Shown here: piece by piece, positions 20,701 to 27,878 of the stretch
Layout: each line of letters opens with the position of its first letter
Position numbering within the stretch: position 1 is the stretch's first letter
NCBI GenBank assembly: GCA_019694255.1
Contig: JAIBCI010000070.1
Coordinates: forward strand, 1 to 38,388
DNA: 38,388 bases
Reading direction: 5' to 3'
From: Saprospiraceae bacterium
GTDB lineage: Bacteria > Bacteroidota > Bacteroidia > Chitinophagales > Saprospiraceae
Notes under the pieces: model-generated
Database searches by the model: none
Told to the model about the DNA's origin: nothing
The model's input: the letters and a program-made list of their open reading frames with translations, nothing else
Position numbers and translations under genes: made by a program

Positions 20701-21091
20701 AATTCTTCAAGTAAATAAAATCGAGTGGAATGATATGACTTGTGGCGTCATCACGCCATTCAGAGTTCAGATTTCAACAATACAGACTTCATTATCAGCG
20801 CGGGGTATCGAAAATCTTCCCATTACGATTGATACTGTGGAAAGATATCAGGGCGGTGCCAGAAATATTATTATAATTTCGACCAGCATTTCGGCAATAT
20901 CTCAATTAGAACAGATTAGTTCACTAAATCAGGACGCAATGGACCGAAAACTGAATGTGGCGCTGACAAGAGCACGTGAACAAGTAATAGTAGTGGGAAA
21001 TCCTGATGTTCTTAAAATGTCCCCTGCGTATGCTGATCTGATCCGAAATTATCATATTGCTTTTCCACCTGAAAACGGGCTAATTGAATAA
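17792..21091 (+). CDS. PD-(D/E)XK nuclease / superfamily 1 helicase (Dna2/UPF1-like)
   Basis: The 1099-residue product joins a nuclease and a helicase. Around residues 335-375 are GRLDILVDQ, IIELKSGRP and HHAQALMYRML, the Asp, Glu-x-Lys and Gln-x3-Tyr motifs of a RecB-type PD-(D/E)XK nuclease. A beta-rich segment follows near residues 535-610. The SF1B helicase core runs from about residue 670: Walker A GPPGSGKTS (about 681), Walker B IIIDEASQ (about 795), motif III LIGDHLQLPA, GVITPFRVQ, DTVERYQGGARN and motif VI LNVALTRAREQV (about 1055). The order resembles Dna2, but the CxxC pair of Dna2's iron-sulfur cluster is not evident. A DNA repair or replication role is inferred. Its stop is 9 nt from the convergent queE stop. 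Confidence 0.88.
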   Translation: MEPNMNNTDYSTQSDQSLNKQAGELYSLIEDLIRSMTKDSRQIFFNLSDRLSYMLTTQIISQEDYLDIHDWLFKWEFEFSILHSAEREAWYRKGNYCRARLIQISGEEVPLELKPYLDSIHHVRQVVPEEMVIGYCRAEWVNHKNGVLEFVLESAQGAIIQISERDMERRWLNQLIKINRIYAFPIPVYLHDLKKEGFQWRCGTVVIFPDFLIDVTAVAECYESTASTPARHLISLYKERVSSKAILIGTSANEFLDELILNPYQDYETLLRKVYNKFSLSIAALNEEDFNDFKYQSSLHYKHLSELVRTGFGNRVSKLEKCILEPSFLSVCYGLQGRLDILVDQDPQMIIELKSGRPYQTNSEGISASHHAQALMYRMLIESAGINHQDLHAWILYSVLNSDSLRPAMDQPSLRKQLLEIRNSIVLIHMNLALVEPNDSTILDQVHPDWFDQAGTFARRDGMQWFNIYSTLSKIEKKYFRQHSYFIARELLISKCGMHDTRHVQGLASMWRLSPQEKIQQYLLLNNLEISSIIHEDHDSPVIVLKRSVRDNAMTPFRAGDTMVLYPDERDGRGMLRHLVHKCTIIEISNNEIKVRLRGRQFENEAARHRSWCLEGDSLERPFMYQFAGLFEFASAPARYRSKILGIEAPRGVHDTNINEESIDELVLRAAGSLDYFLLWGPPGSGKTSVFLTKLINAILNTDEEGILLLAYTNRAVDEICDVIEKLTTAGDYIRIGSRYGSRPDFHHRLYDQIAANFATRSLLNQKLQSTRIFTGTIASIHGKPELFSLKKFSTIIIDEASQILESGLIGLLSRFNRFILIGDHLQLPAVTLQTPEQTVVKDEDLLAAGMRSTGESLFERLFRQCEEKQWDHAIGMLTRQGRMHEDIMKFPSTKFYKGSLQLVNQQVDGFQRSNKIMGVIDWPEDPWSRLLRQSRTIFIPVQVENNQISGKSNANEGKIVSEIIHAWQKILQVNKIEWNDMTCGVITPFRVQISTIQTSLSARGIENLPITIDTVERYQGGARNIIIISTSISAISQLEQISSLNQDAMDRKLNVALTRAREQVIVVGNPDVLKMSPAYADLIRNYHIAFPPENGLIE

Positions 21092-21100
21092 ATATCAATT

Positions 21101-21730
21101 TCAGCGGATGTTCAGATATTTATGATTCTGAAGGCTTAGTTTCCACTTCGGATTTGAAAGGCAAAAGTCAATGGCAAGCGCGGTATTTTTTTTCAAATCA
21201 AGACCGTCCATAGGTTGAATGAAAAAGTGTTTAAAATTCAGATGTTCAAAGTCTGCAGGTTCAAGTTCTTTTTGGGGATACACCAATTTTAGTTCATTAC
21301 CGCAGGTTTGCATTAGCGAACTGACGGGCGTTTTCGGACTCACGCAGATCCAATCTATATTGGCGGGTGCTGAAACAGATCCATTGGTTTCTACAGCCAC
21401 GATCCATTTTTCGTGATGGATCGCATCAATAAGAAATCGATCAAGTTGAAGAAGTGGTTCTCCACCGGTAAAAATGATATACGCAGGTTGTGAACTCTTC
21501 CAGTTTTTTTTAATTACCTCAACAATTGAATCTGCGTTGGGATATTTACCGCCCAATGTCCCGTTGGTACCAACAAAATCTGTATCGCAAAATTTACAGA
21601 TTGCACTGGATCTGTCTTCTTCCCGACCTGTCCAGAAATTGCATCCCGCAAATCGCACAAAAATCGCCGGTCTGCCGCTTTGAGCACCTTCACCCTGCAG
21701 ACTATAGAAAATCTCTTTGACCGAATACAT
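21101..21730 (-). CDS. queE: 7-carboxy-7-deazaguanine synthase (radical SAM)
   Basis: The 209-residue product converts 6-carboxy-tetrahydropterin to 7-carboxy-7-deazaguanine in the preQ0/queuosine pathway. The N-terminus MYSVKEIFYSLQGEGAQSGR is typical. The iron-sulfur cysteines occur as C-x14-C-x2-C (CNFWTG ... ICKFC), the pattern of the QueE branch with a 14-residue spacing rather than the standard radical SAM CxxxCxxC. GGEP (residues about 90-93, FTGGEPLLQ) is the SAM-binding motif. It is the last gene of the glycan operon, 6 nt after the decayed hddC-gmhB gene; no other queuosine genes are in the window, so the placement looks incidental. Confidence 0.95.
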   Translation of the reverse strand: MYSVKEIFYSLQGEGAQSGRPAIFVRFAGCNFWTGREEDRSSAICKFCDTDFVGTNGTLGGKYPNADSIVEVIKKNWKSSQPAYIIFTGGEPLLQLDRFLIDAIHHEKWIVAVETNGSVSAPANIDWICVSPKTPVSSLMQTCGNELKLVYPQKELEPADFEHLNFKHFFIQPMDGLDLKKNTALAIDFCLSNPKWKLSLQNHKYLNIR

Positions 21731-21736
21731 GTCAAT

Positions 21737-22981
21737 TTAATGGTCGGACGTGATCAATTGTTCAATTTGTTCCCATGATTTAGCATTTCGAAATGGAAGT
21801 GGTAAATCTGATTCTGCCGAATGAAGTAATATTGAAGGTACATATCGTGAAGCAGCCATCGCTATGTCTGCTACACTGTCACCAATCATTAGCGATGAAA
21901 TAAAATCAACTGAAGGATACTGTCTGCGGATTTCATCCAGCATTCCTGGTTTAGGTTTGCGGCAATTACAATTTTCACTGACAAGGTGAGGACAATAGAA
22001 GATTTTTTCAATTTTAATACCCTGCTGCCTCAAGTTGCTTTAACATATTTTGGTGTATTCCGGATAACTGATCAATGGAAATCAGGCCTTTGCCAATGCA
22101 TTGCTGGTTGGTAACGATAAACAAAAAATCAAAATACGGTGCATTTCTGGGGAGAATCTCGAGACAACCATCCTGGAAAACAAAGTCATTCCAGTTCCTG
22201 ACGTAATCTCCGGGAATCAATCTGTTAACGACACCGTCGCGGTCAAGAAAAAGTGCCCTGTGTCGTAAAAATAATTCAGACTGTCCAAAGTGATTATTGG
22301 CATAATGATAATCCTCCGGCACGCCAATATCGATGAAAAAATGATCTTGTAAATATCCGAAAAACCGTACGTTCTCAAACATGGCTTCAAGAACTACTTT
22401 CTCAAAACTGAAGCACGTATCAACTTTTATATTTTGCAGAAACCACCGATTAATACAATATACACCCCCATTGATTAGCCCAAATTCACAGCTTTTTTTT
22501 CTTCAAATTTTTGTATCCGTCAATTCGATGTTATTGTTACAGTACCGTATCGGAAAGGCTGCAACATGGGCTTGAGTGCTAACGTAATATCAGCGTTGTT
22601 TTGGATATGAAAATTTAATATATGATTAAGATCAACAGGATAAAAAGTATCTGCATTGACAACAAAAAAATAATCACTATTCAATGCACGCATTGCATTA
22701 ATAATCGCTCCTCCAGTCCCCAGCGGTTTCTCTTCGATGATATAGGTCTTGTGTAAATGTCCTGCTTCTGTGTCCAGGAATTCAATAATCTGATGATGAA
22801 GATATCCCAGCGAAAAAATAAAGTGATCTGTTTCCTGTGATTGTAAATAGTCAAGCAAATACTTTAGAAAGGGTTTTCCTGACACCGGCGCGAGTGATTT
22901 GGGAACTCCAGGAATAAGGTGATTCAATCTGGTTCCTAACCCGCCGGCAAGAATGATGCATTCCCTCAACTTATTTTGCAT
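21737..22981 (-). pseudogene. Decayed hddC-gmhB fusion: heptose-1-phosphate nucleotidyltransferase / heptose-bisphosphate phosphatase
   Basis: Read together, three minus-strand pieces make one about 415-codon gene. The first (22981 to 22520) is a sugar-phosphate nucleotidyltransferase with LAGGLGTRL and GVPKSLAPV, ending in TVTITSN. An in-frame TGA (22522-22520) follows where GGA (Gly) would fit; past it the same frame reads RIQKFEEKK. In the A8 tract (plus-strand T at 22493-22500) the frame slips by one; nine A would restore SCEFGLINGGVYCIN, leading into IDIGVPEDY. The HAD phosphatase part then shows DRDGVVN and TNQQ, ends at AAGY, and shifts +1 in a G3 run (plus-strand C 22020-22022) into IKIEKIFYCPH, CNCRKPKPGM and MIGDSVADI. 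Three lesions make a functional product very unlikely unless they are sequencing errors. The intact gene should have activated D-glycero-D-manno-heptose; overlap with gmhA is 11 nt. Confidence 0.85.
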
Positions 22982-23549
22982 TAATCATTGATTCTTCCAC
23001 AATCTGACAAATGATATGACCTATGAGAATGTGGGTCTCCTGTATTCTTGGCGTGTCTGCTGAATCGGCACAGAGGCAATATTGGGCTAGGTCTTTCATT
23101 TGTCCACCGGAGGCCCCCGTTAAGGCTACAGAGCAGGCACCAATATCATTGGCGGCCTTTAATGCCCGCAGTATATTAGGTGAGTTGCCAGATGTGCTCA
23201 GTCCAATGACGACATCCTGTGACTTTCCGCATCCTTCAATAATGCGAGAATAAATTACTTCACAACTATAATCGTTGGCAACCGCGGTGATATATGAAGT
23301 ATTGGCATGCAAGGCTTCAGCGGGCAACGCCGGTCTGTCAGCATAAAATCGCCCTGAAAGTTCTGCCGCAAGGTGCTGTGCGTCGGCAGCCGACCCACCA
23401 TTTCCGCAGAAATAAATTCTGCCACCGCTTTGCAGGGAAGCCACAATGGTCATGGCAATCTGATGGATCATTGCCTGTTTTGCTTCATTATGTAGTAATT
23501 CTTCCTTGACCTGTATAGAGGATTGAATAATATCTCTAATCTGACTCAT
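22971..23549 (-). CDS. gmhA: Sedoheptulose 7-phosphate isomerase
   Basis: The 192-residue product has the full GmhA length and a SIS fold: FCGNGGSAADAQHLAAELSGRF near residues 48-69, GLSTSGNSPNILRAL near 115-129 and the C-terminal TPRIQETHILIGHIICQIVE, which holds the Glu and His expected in the active site. It converts sedoheptulose 7-phosphate to D-glycero-D-manno-heptose 7-phosphate, first step of nucleotide-heptose synthesis. The start overlaps the hddA stop by 4 nt and the stop overlaps the next start by 11 nt. Unlike both neighbours it has no stop or frameshift, so its product may now have no local use. Confidence 0.95.
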   Translation of the reverse strand: MSQIRDIIQSSIQVKEELLHNEAKQAMIHQIAMTIVASLQSGGRIYFCGNGGSAADAQHLAAELSGRFYADRPALPAEALHANTSYITAVANDYSCEVIYSRIIEGCGKSQDVVIGLSTSGNSPNILRALKAANDIGACSVALTGASGGQMKDLAQYCLCADSADTPRIQETHILIGHIICQIVEESMINAK

Positions 23550-24582
23550 TGTATTATTTCATTAATTTTCCAGCTGCGAGCGCCAAGCGGAGTAAAATTA
23601 TAATTTCGCACTTCTCCGCCAAATTGCTTTAACTTTTCAATGACTTGATACTTGCTCGTTCCTGGACAATAAAAGAACATGAATCCTCCTCCACCCGCGC
23701 CTCTGATCTTTCCACCGGTAGCTCCAGATTTTTTGGCAGCATCATAAATTTCATCAATAAGTACATTGGAAATATTTTCTGCCATCCGTTTTTTTCGTTC
23801 AAAACCAAAATCAAGAATTTCACCAATGGCATTGAGCTGACCTTTGAGAATGGCTTCTTTCATCATCCTGCTTTGTTCCTTCAGCTGATCCATGGCTTTA
23901 ATTGAACTCAGATTATTTGAACTAACATTAAGCTGTTGTTTTTTTATAATTTCAAAGGAAGATCTGCTGGTAGAAGTAAAATACAAAAGTATGTTGTTTT
24001 CAAGTTCATTGAGATACTCCATTTTTATTCTCAAAGGGTTTACAATTACCTTGTCATCTTTGTAGAATTCCATAAAATTCACGCCGCCGAAAGTGGCAGC
24101 ATACTGATCCTGTCGTCCTCCGGCCAATTGAAGATCCAACCTTTCTATCTCATAAGCTTTATGGGCAAGATCATATTCACCGTAAGGTAAATTGTACATC
24201 TCAGTGAAAGCTTTAAGCATTGCAACCATGAGGGTCGAAGAAGTTCCTAAACCGCTGCCTGCAGGCACATCCATCGATGCAGTCAATCTAAATCCTCGGT
24301 TATCCAATACGCTATCTTTCAATAAACGATTGTAGAGGCCAGCCTGCAGATCAAGTCCCTTTTCAAGTGGGGCGGCTTCACCAACGGGAAACTTCAATGT
24401 CTTCATTTGGTCCACGGAGTAAAAGACTACTTACGGTGCGCTTTGACGCTCAATGTGGGCATGTGCATAAAGTGACACTGTGACATTGAGTATCGCTCCA
24501 CCTTAAAGATCACAATAAGGACTGATTTCTGTGCTTCGCAAGCAAGACCCAGTCGAAATGGTGCTTTACTTCTCCAAATCAT
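23546..24582 (-). pseudogene. Decayed hddA: D-glycero-D-manno-heptose 7-phosphate kinase
   Basis: The open part (24415 to 23546, 289 codons) is a GHMP kinase with the ATP-loop PAGSGLGTSST and KIRGAGGGGFMF, but it lacks the first ~55 residues of HddA. These are readable upstream. An ATG at 24582, inside the GT4 gene end, begins MIWRSKAPFRLGLA, the expected HddA N-terminus. The next glycine-rich GGGTD motif is mutated and has lost one nucleotide (about 24531-24540). In the new frame, which is that of the remaining gene, come ISPYCDL, a TAA (24505-24503), GGAILNVTVSLYAHAHIERQ, a second TAA (24433-24431) and VVFYSVDQMKTLKF. The best remaining starts, GTG 24415 or ATG 24406, would give a kinase without its substrate-binding N-terminus. 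The role was phosphorylation of heptose 7-phosphate at C1. Confidence 0.85.
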
Positions 24583-25702
24583 TACTCAAGTCCAAAATAG
24601 ATTCAACGAAAGTATCCCAGCTTAATTTCTTTCTCTCCCGTAAAATTCCTTCCATTAGTTTAAACGAGTCCATATTAAAAAACTCCTCAATGGCATTTTC
24701 AATTGCCTCTGGTTCCGGTTCACAAACTCTTCCGACCTCACCGTGAGGGACAAGCTGGGGTAAAGCACCAACATTAGTGACAATCATTGGGACTTCAAAA
24801 TGATATGCCAGTGGAGTAACACCACTTTGAGTAGCCTCCCGGTATGGTTGTACCACCACATCTGCGGCCGATAGATAATATTTTACTTCGCTATCCGGAA
24901 TAAAATTAGTCCTCAGAATTACCTTTTCCTGGATATTATTTTTTTCAATGATATCTAAATAATATTTAGAGTCTTCATAATATTCTCCGGCAACCAGAAG
25001 ATGAATGTCAGAGTTCTTGAGGAATTTTCCCGCAAATGCTTCCAGTAAAAGATCAAGTCCTTTATATTTTCTGATAAAACCAAAAAATAAACACAGCCTG
25101 ATACCCGGATCTATTCCTAGTTTTTGTCGAGCAGTGAATTTATCAATTTTTTCACCGAAATTATCATAAAGGGGATGTGCAACACAGCGTTCCGGTACTT
25201 CTGGTCGAAATTTTTTAAGATCTGAACGTACTTTCTCACTCATGGTGATAAACGCGTGCGGTACGCCAATAAAATATCGCGTCAACATTGAGTCTCCGAC
25301 ACGATGCTCGTGTGGTATTACATTATCAGCAATACAGATAATTCTTGTATGATGGTTTCTTCTGACATACCGAAGTATAGTACCTAGACACGGACCCATG
25401 AATGGTAGCCAGAAACGGACAACCAGCGTATCAGGCCTGATTTTTTTTAAAATTTTTCCAATCTTAATCCAATTGAAGGGATTAACCGAATTGACGCAGA
25501 CATGAATATCCAATCCCTGGGGCGCAGGTTCTGAAGAGTATTGTGTCGTGCCAGGAAATAAAAATGAAGGATACTGCAATGAAAATGTATAGATACTACA
25601 TTGATGACCCTTCGAAATAAATGCCTTGGCGAGACGCTCATCAAACGAGGCAAGACCTCCGCGCAGCGGATGCGCAGGCCCAAGTATCACTACTTTAGTC
25701 AT
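24566..25702 (-). CDS. GT4-family glycosyltransferase
   Basis: The 378-residue product is a GT-B-fold glycosyltransferase. The N-terminal half starts VVILGPAHPLRGGLASFDERLA, containing the Gly-Gly loop that contacts the acceptor. The C-terminal half has LCLFFGFIRKYKGLDLLLEA, VVVQPYREATQSGVTPLAYHFEVP and VPHGEVGRVCEPE; the last three are the nucleotide-sugar binding E-x7-E type region of GT4 enzymes. It would add a sugar to a lipid-linked or envelope glycan in the cytoplasm. Its ATG overlaps the upstream GT2 stop (ATGA) and its end overlaps the decayed hddA start by 17 nt. Heptose as donor sugar is suggested only by context. Confidence 0.88.
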   Translation of the reverse strand: MTKVVILGPAHPLRGGLASFDERLAKAFISKGHQCSIYTFSLQYPSFLFPGTTQYSSEPAPQGLDIHVCVNSVNPFNWIKIGKILKKIRPDTLVVRFWLPFMGPCLGTILRYVRRNHHTRIICIADNVIPHEHRVGDSMLTRYFIGVPHAFITMSEKVRSDLKKFRPEVPERCVAHPLYDNFGEKIDKFTARQKLGIDPGIRLCLFFGFIRKYKGLDLLLEAFAGKFLKNSDIHLLVAGEYYEDSKYYLDIIEKNNIQEKVILRTNFIPDSEVKYYLSAADVVVQPYREATQSGVTPLAYHFEVPMIVTNVGALPQLVPHGEVGRVCEPEPEAIENAIEEFFNMDSFKLMEGILRERKKLSWDTFVESILDLSNDLEK

Positions 25703-26661
25703 AAATGCGTACTTTCAAGTGTCTCGGCAATCAGATAATGATTTCGCTCCGGTGCATTGCGCGTGATTAATTCAGCGATAAATCCGGTTAAAAAAAGCTG
25801 AGAACCAATGATCATCATTACCAGCGATATATAAAAGGCCGGACGGTCGGTCATTCCAAAGATGTTATAGGCATACTTTGTGAAAATAAGATAGCTCACA
25901 AAGCAAAATCCGGCGAAAAAGAACAGTAATCCCAGTGCTCCAAAAAAATGCATAGGACGTTTGCCGAATTTACCAATAAACATGATTGTTGCAAGATCAA
26001 GAAATCCATTGTAAAAACGACTCAGCCCAAATTTACTATAGCCGTATTTGCGAGCCTGGTGATGTACTACTTTTTCACCAATATTTCGGAAACCCGCCCA
26101 TTTTGCAATAACAGGTATATATCGGTGCATTTCACCATAGACTTCGATCGTACGGACGACATCACCCCGATATGCCTTGAGGCCACAGTTCATATCATGA
26201 AGCGAAACTCCACTCATCCAACCTGTGACAGCATTGTATAATTTGGATGGTAAGTTCTTGGTAAATGCGTTGTCATATCGTTTCTTTTTCCACCCTGAGA
26301 CCAGGTCATAGCCATCTTCCCGAATCATTCTGTAAAGCTCAGGTATTTCCTCAGGACTGTCCTGGAGATCAGCATCCATCGTAATCACTACATCGCCCCT
26401 GCTGGCATGAAATCCGGAATTGAGCGCGGCTGATTTGCCATAATTTCGCCGAAAACGGATCCCCTTGATAAGCGTAGGATATTTTTCACGCATCCCCCGA
26501 ATTACTGCCCAACTTTTGTCAGTACTGCCATCATCAACAAACCAGACTTCATAGGAGAGGGGGACTCCCTCCAGCGTACGATAAATCCATTCAACGAGTT
26601 CAGGAATAGAATCCGCTTCATTGTAAGCGGGGATAACAATGGAGAGTTGTATGCGATCCAT
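25699..26661 (-). CDS. GT2-family polyprenyl-phosphate glycosyltransferase (DPM/ArnC-like)
   Basis: From ATG 26661 (MDRIQLSIVIPAYNEADSIP) the product has 320 residues; a GTG at 26685 would add eight. The GT2 domain has SIVIPAYNE, VDDGSTDKSW, the metal-binding DADLQDSPEE and, near residue 180, a GEMHRYIPVIAKWAGF segment seen in DPM1/ArnC-like enzymes. Two C-terminal membrane helices (about 225-255 and 265-295) anchor it. Such enzymes move a sugar from a nucleotide donor to a polyprenyl phosphate. It is the first gene of the glycan operon and its TGA overlaps the next ATG. A promoter element lies only 6 nt upstream of 26661, which suggests a leaderless message. Confidence 0.9.
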   Translation of the reverse strand: MDRIQLSIVIPAYNEADSIPELVEWIYRTLEGVPLSYEVWFVDDGSTDKSWAVIRGMREKYPTLIKGIRFRRNYGKSAALNSGFHASRGDVVITMDADLQDSPEEIPELYRMIREDGYDLVSGWKKKRYDNAFTKNLPSKLYNAVTGWMSGVSLHDMNCGLKAYRGDVVRTIEVYGEMHRYIPVIAKWAGFRNIGEKVVHHQARKYGYSKFGLSRFYNGFLDLATIMFIGKFGKRPMHFFGALGLLFFFAGFCFVSYLIFTKYAYNIFGMTDRPAFYISLVMMIIGSQLFLTGFIAELITRNAPERNHYLIAETLESTHL

Positions 26662-26667
26662 GCAATG

Positions 26668-26675
26668 CAAAGGTA
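26668..26675 (-). promoter_or_regulatory. -7 promoter element before the GT2 gene (TACCTTTG)
   Basis: On the minus strand TACCTTTG (plus-strand CAAAGGTA) matches TAnnTTTG. It ends 6 nt before the ATG at 26661, so a transcript from it would have almost no leader. Chance occurrence is possible. Confidence 0.45.
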
Positions 26676-26818
26676 TATAAAACACACAAAATTAATGTAT
26701 CTACTTAATATTCAATATTTTATATAATTATTCTGCTTTTTTTCCTTTAATTATATGTGGGGCATTCAAAGGATTATCCACCCGCCTGAGCGATACGTTA
26801 ATTGTTATTCTTTTGACT

Positions 26819-26826
26819 TATGTTTG
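26819..26826 (+). promoter_or_regulatory. -7 promoter element upstream of the DUF4197 gene (TATGTTTG)
   Basis: TATGTTTG matches TAnnTTTG, 95 nt before the ATG at 26922, implying a leader of about 90 nt. No clear -33 box was seen at normal spacing. Confidence 0.4.
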
Positions 26827-26921
26827 CAGCCAATGCAGTGCAATGACTTTTCACAAAAACTTAACTACGTTATGAGACAGCTTCATTGCAGTTTGCTGTT
26901 ATTATCTGAAATATCAATAAA

Positions 26922-27635
26922 ATGAAAAAAATAACTTCTCTGATTCTGGCTGTTGTGGCCCTGAGTTTTAATTCATGCTCCGGCCAGTTCGGAAAGCTCC
27001 TGAAGACGGTTGGTCTTGACGAAATCAGTTCCGAAGAAGTTGCTTCGGGTCTCAAGGAGGCCCTTTCTCAGGGAACCTCGAAAGGTGCGGACCTTCTCTC
27101 TGCCAAAGATGGTTATTTTAAGAGTATTTATAAAATTGCACTGCCGGAAGATGCAAAGAGTGTTTGCAATAAACTTGCGGTTATTCCCGGATTTAATTCA
27201 ATAGAAAATGACGTTGTTGAGAAAATTAACCGTGCCGCCGAAGATGCTGCGGTCAAGGCAAAACCGATATTTATTAATGCCATCAGACAAATGACGATTC
27301 AGGATGCATGGAATATCCTTAAAGGTCAGGATAACGCAGCCACCCAATTTCTTCAAAAAACGACATACCAGTCATTATATAACGAATTCAAACCAGTCAT
27401 TTCGGGTTCTATGGAAAAGGTAGGGGCCTTACAATTATGGTCTTCAGCAGTCAATAAATATAATCAGATTCCGCTTGTCAAAAAAGCAAATCCTGATATG
27501 AGTGATTATGTAACCAATAAAGCGCTGGAAGGACTCTTTCGCAAAATAGCTGAAGAGGAATTAAATATTCGACATAACCTGGCTGCACGCACAACGGATC
27601 TACTCAAAAAGGTCTTTAGCAAGCAAGATAAATAG
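26922..27635 (+). CDS. DUF4197 family exported protein
   Basis: The 237-residue product starts with a signal peptide (KITSLILAVVALSFNSC) that ends in a Cys; FNSC is a poor lipobox, so lipidation is unsure. The rest matches the DUF4197 pattern: GLKEALSQGTSKGADLLS, DGYFKSIYKIALPEDA, KINRAAEDAAVKAKPIF, QMTIQDAWNILKGQDNAAT and YLQ/FLQKTTYQSLYNEFKP. The family is widespread in Gram-negative bacteria and has no defined function. It stands alone, divergent from the glycan operon and convergent with the beta-barrel gene. Confidence 0.88.
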   Translation: MKKITSLILAVVALSFNSCSGQFGKLLKTVGLDEISSEEVASGLKEALSQGTSKGADLLSAKDGYFKSIYKIALPEDAKSVCNKLAVIPGFNSIENDVVEKINRAAEDAAVKAKPIFINAIRQMTIQDAWNILKGQDNAATQFLQKTTYQSLYNEFKPVISGSMEKVGALQLWSSAVNKYNQIPLVKKANPDMSDYVTNKALEGLFRKIAEEELNIRHNLAARTTDLLKKVFSKQDK

Positions 27636-27693
27636 TCAAATTATTAATGACATCAATTGTCTTTTAAAATAGTTTACAGATTGTAATTTGACT
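27634..27693. repeat. Long-range 10-bp inverted repeat after the DUF4197 gene
   Basis: AGTCAAATTA (27634-27643, overlapping the stop codon) and TAATTTGACT (27684-27693) are perfect complements across 40 nt. It may form a 3' hairpin of the DUF4197 mRNA; no T-tract follows. A separate palindrome TTTGACTCGTCAAA lies at 27774-27787 in the same intergenic region. Confidence 0.35.
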
Positions 27694-27878
27694 GTGTGCT
27701 CATTCTGAAGCTACTTACTTTGGGTAGATTTTATAGCATTTTATAACACCGTGATTGTATAAATTTTAGCGTATTTGACTCGTCAAACTTTATTTCTCTG
27801 CTGATGTGGATAGAATTGATATAAAAAGAATTTCAAAAAAATATCACTATTCGTATTCTAACTAAATAATATCAAAAT

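Noticed and set aside
22520-22522. TGA as a recoded sense codon (selenocysteine or altered code)
   Set aside because: The pyrD, GT2 and thioredoxin/MsrA-like genes use TGA as a normal stop, the expected residue is Gly, and two frameshifts follow in the same gene.
21737-22981. Three separate small genes in the hddC-gmhB locus
   Set aside because: Each piece ends in the middle of a conserved domain and the next continues it in the same or a neighbouring frame; two of the pieces also have weak or internal starts.
23546-24415. hddA as a complete 289-residue gene starting at GTG 24415
   Set aside because: The lost N-terminus is readable upstream with one deletion and two in-frame stops, so this start is only the remnant of a longer gene.
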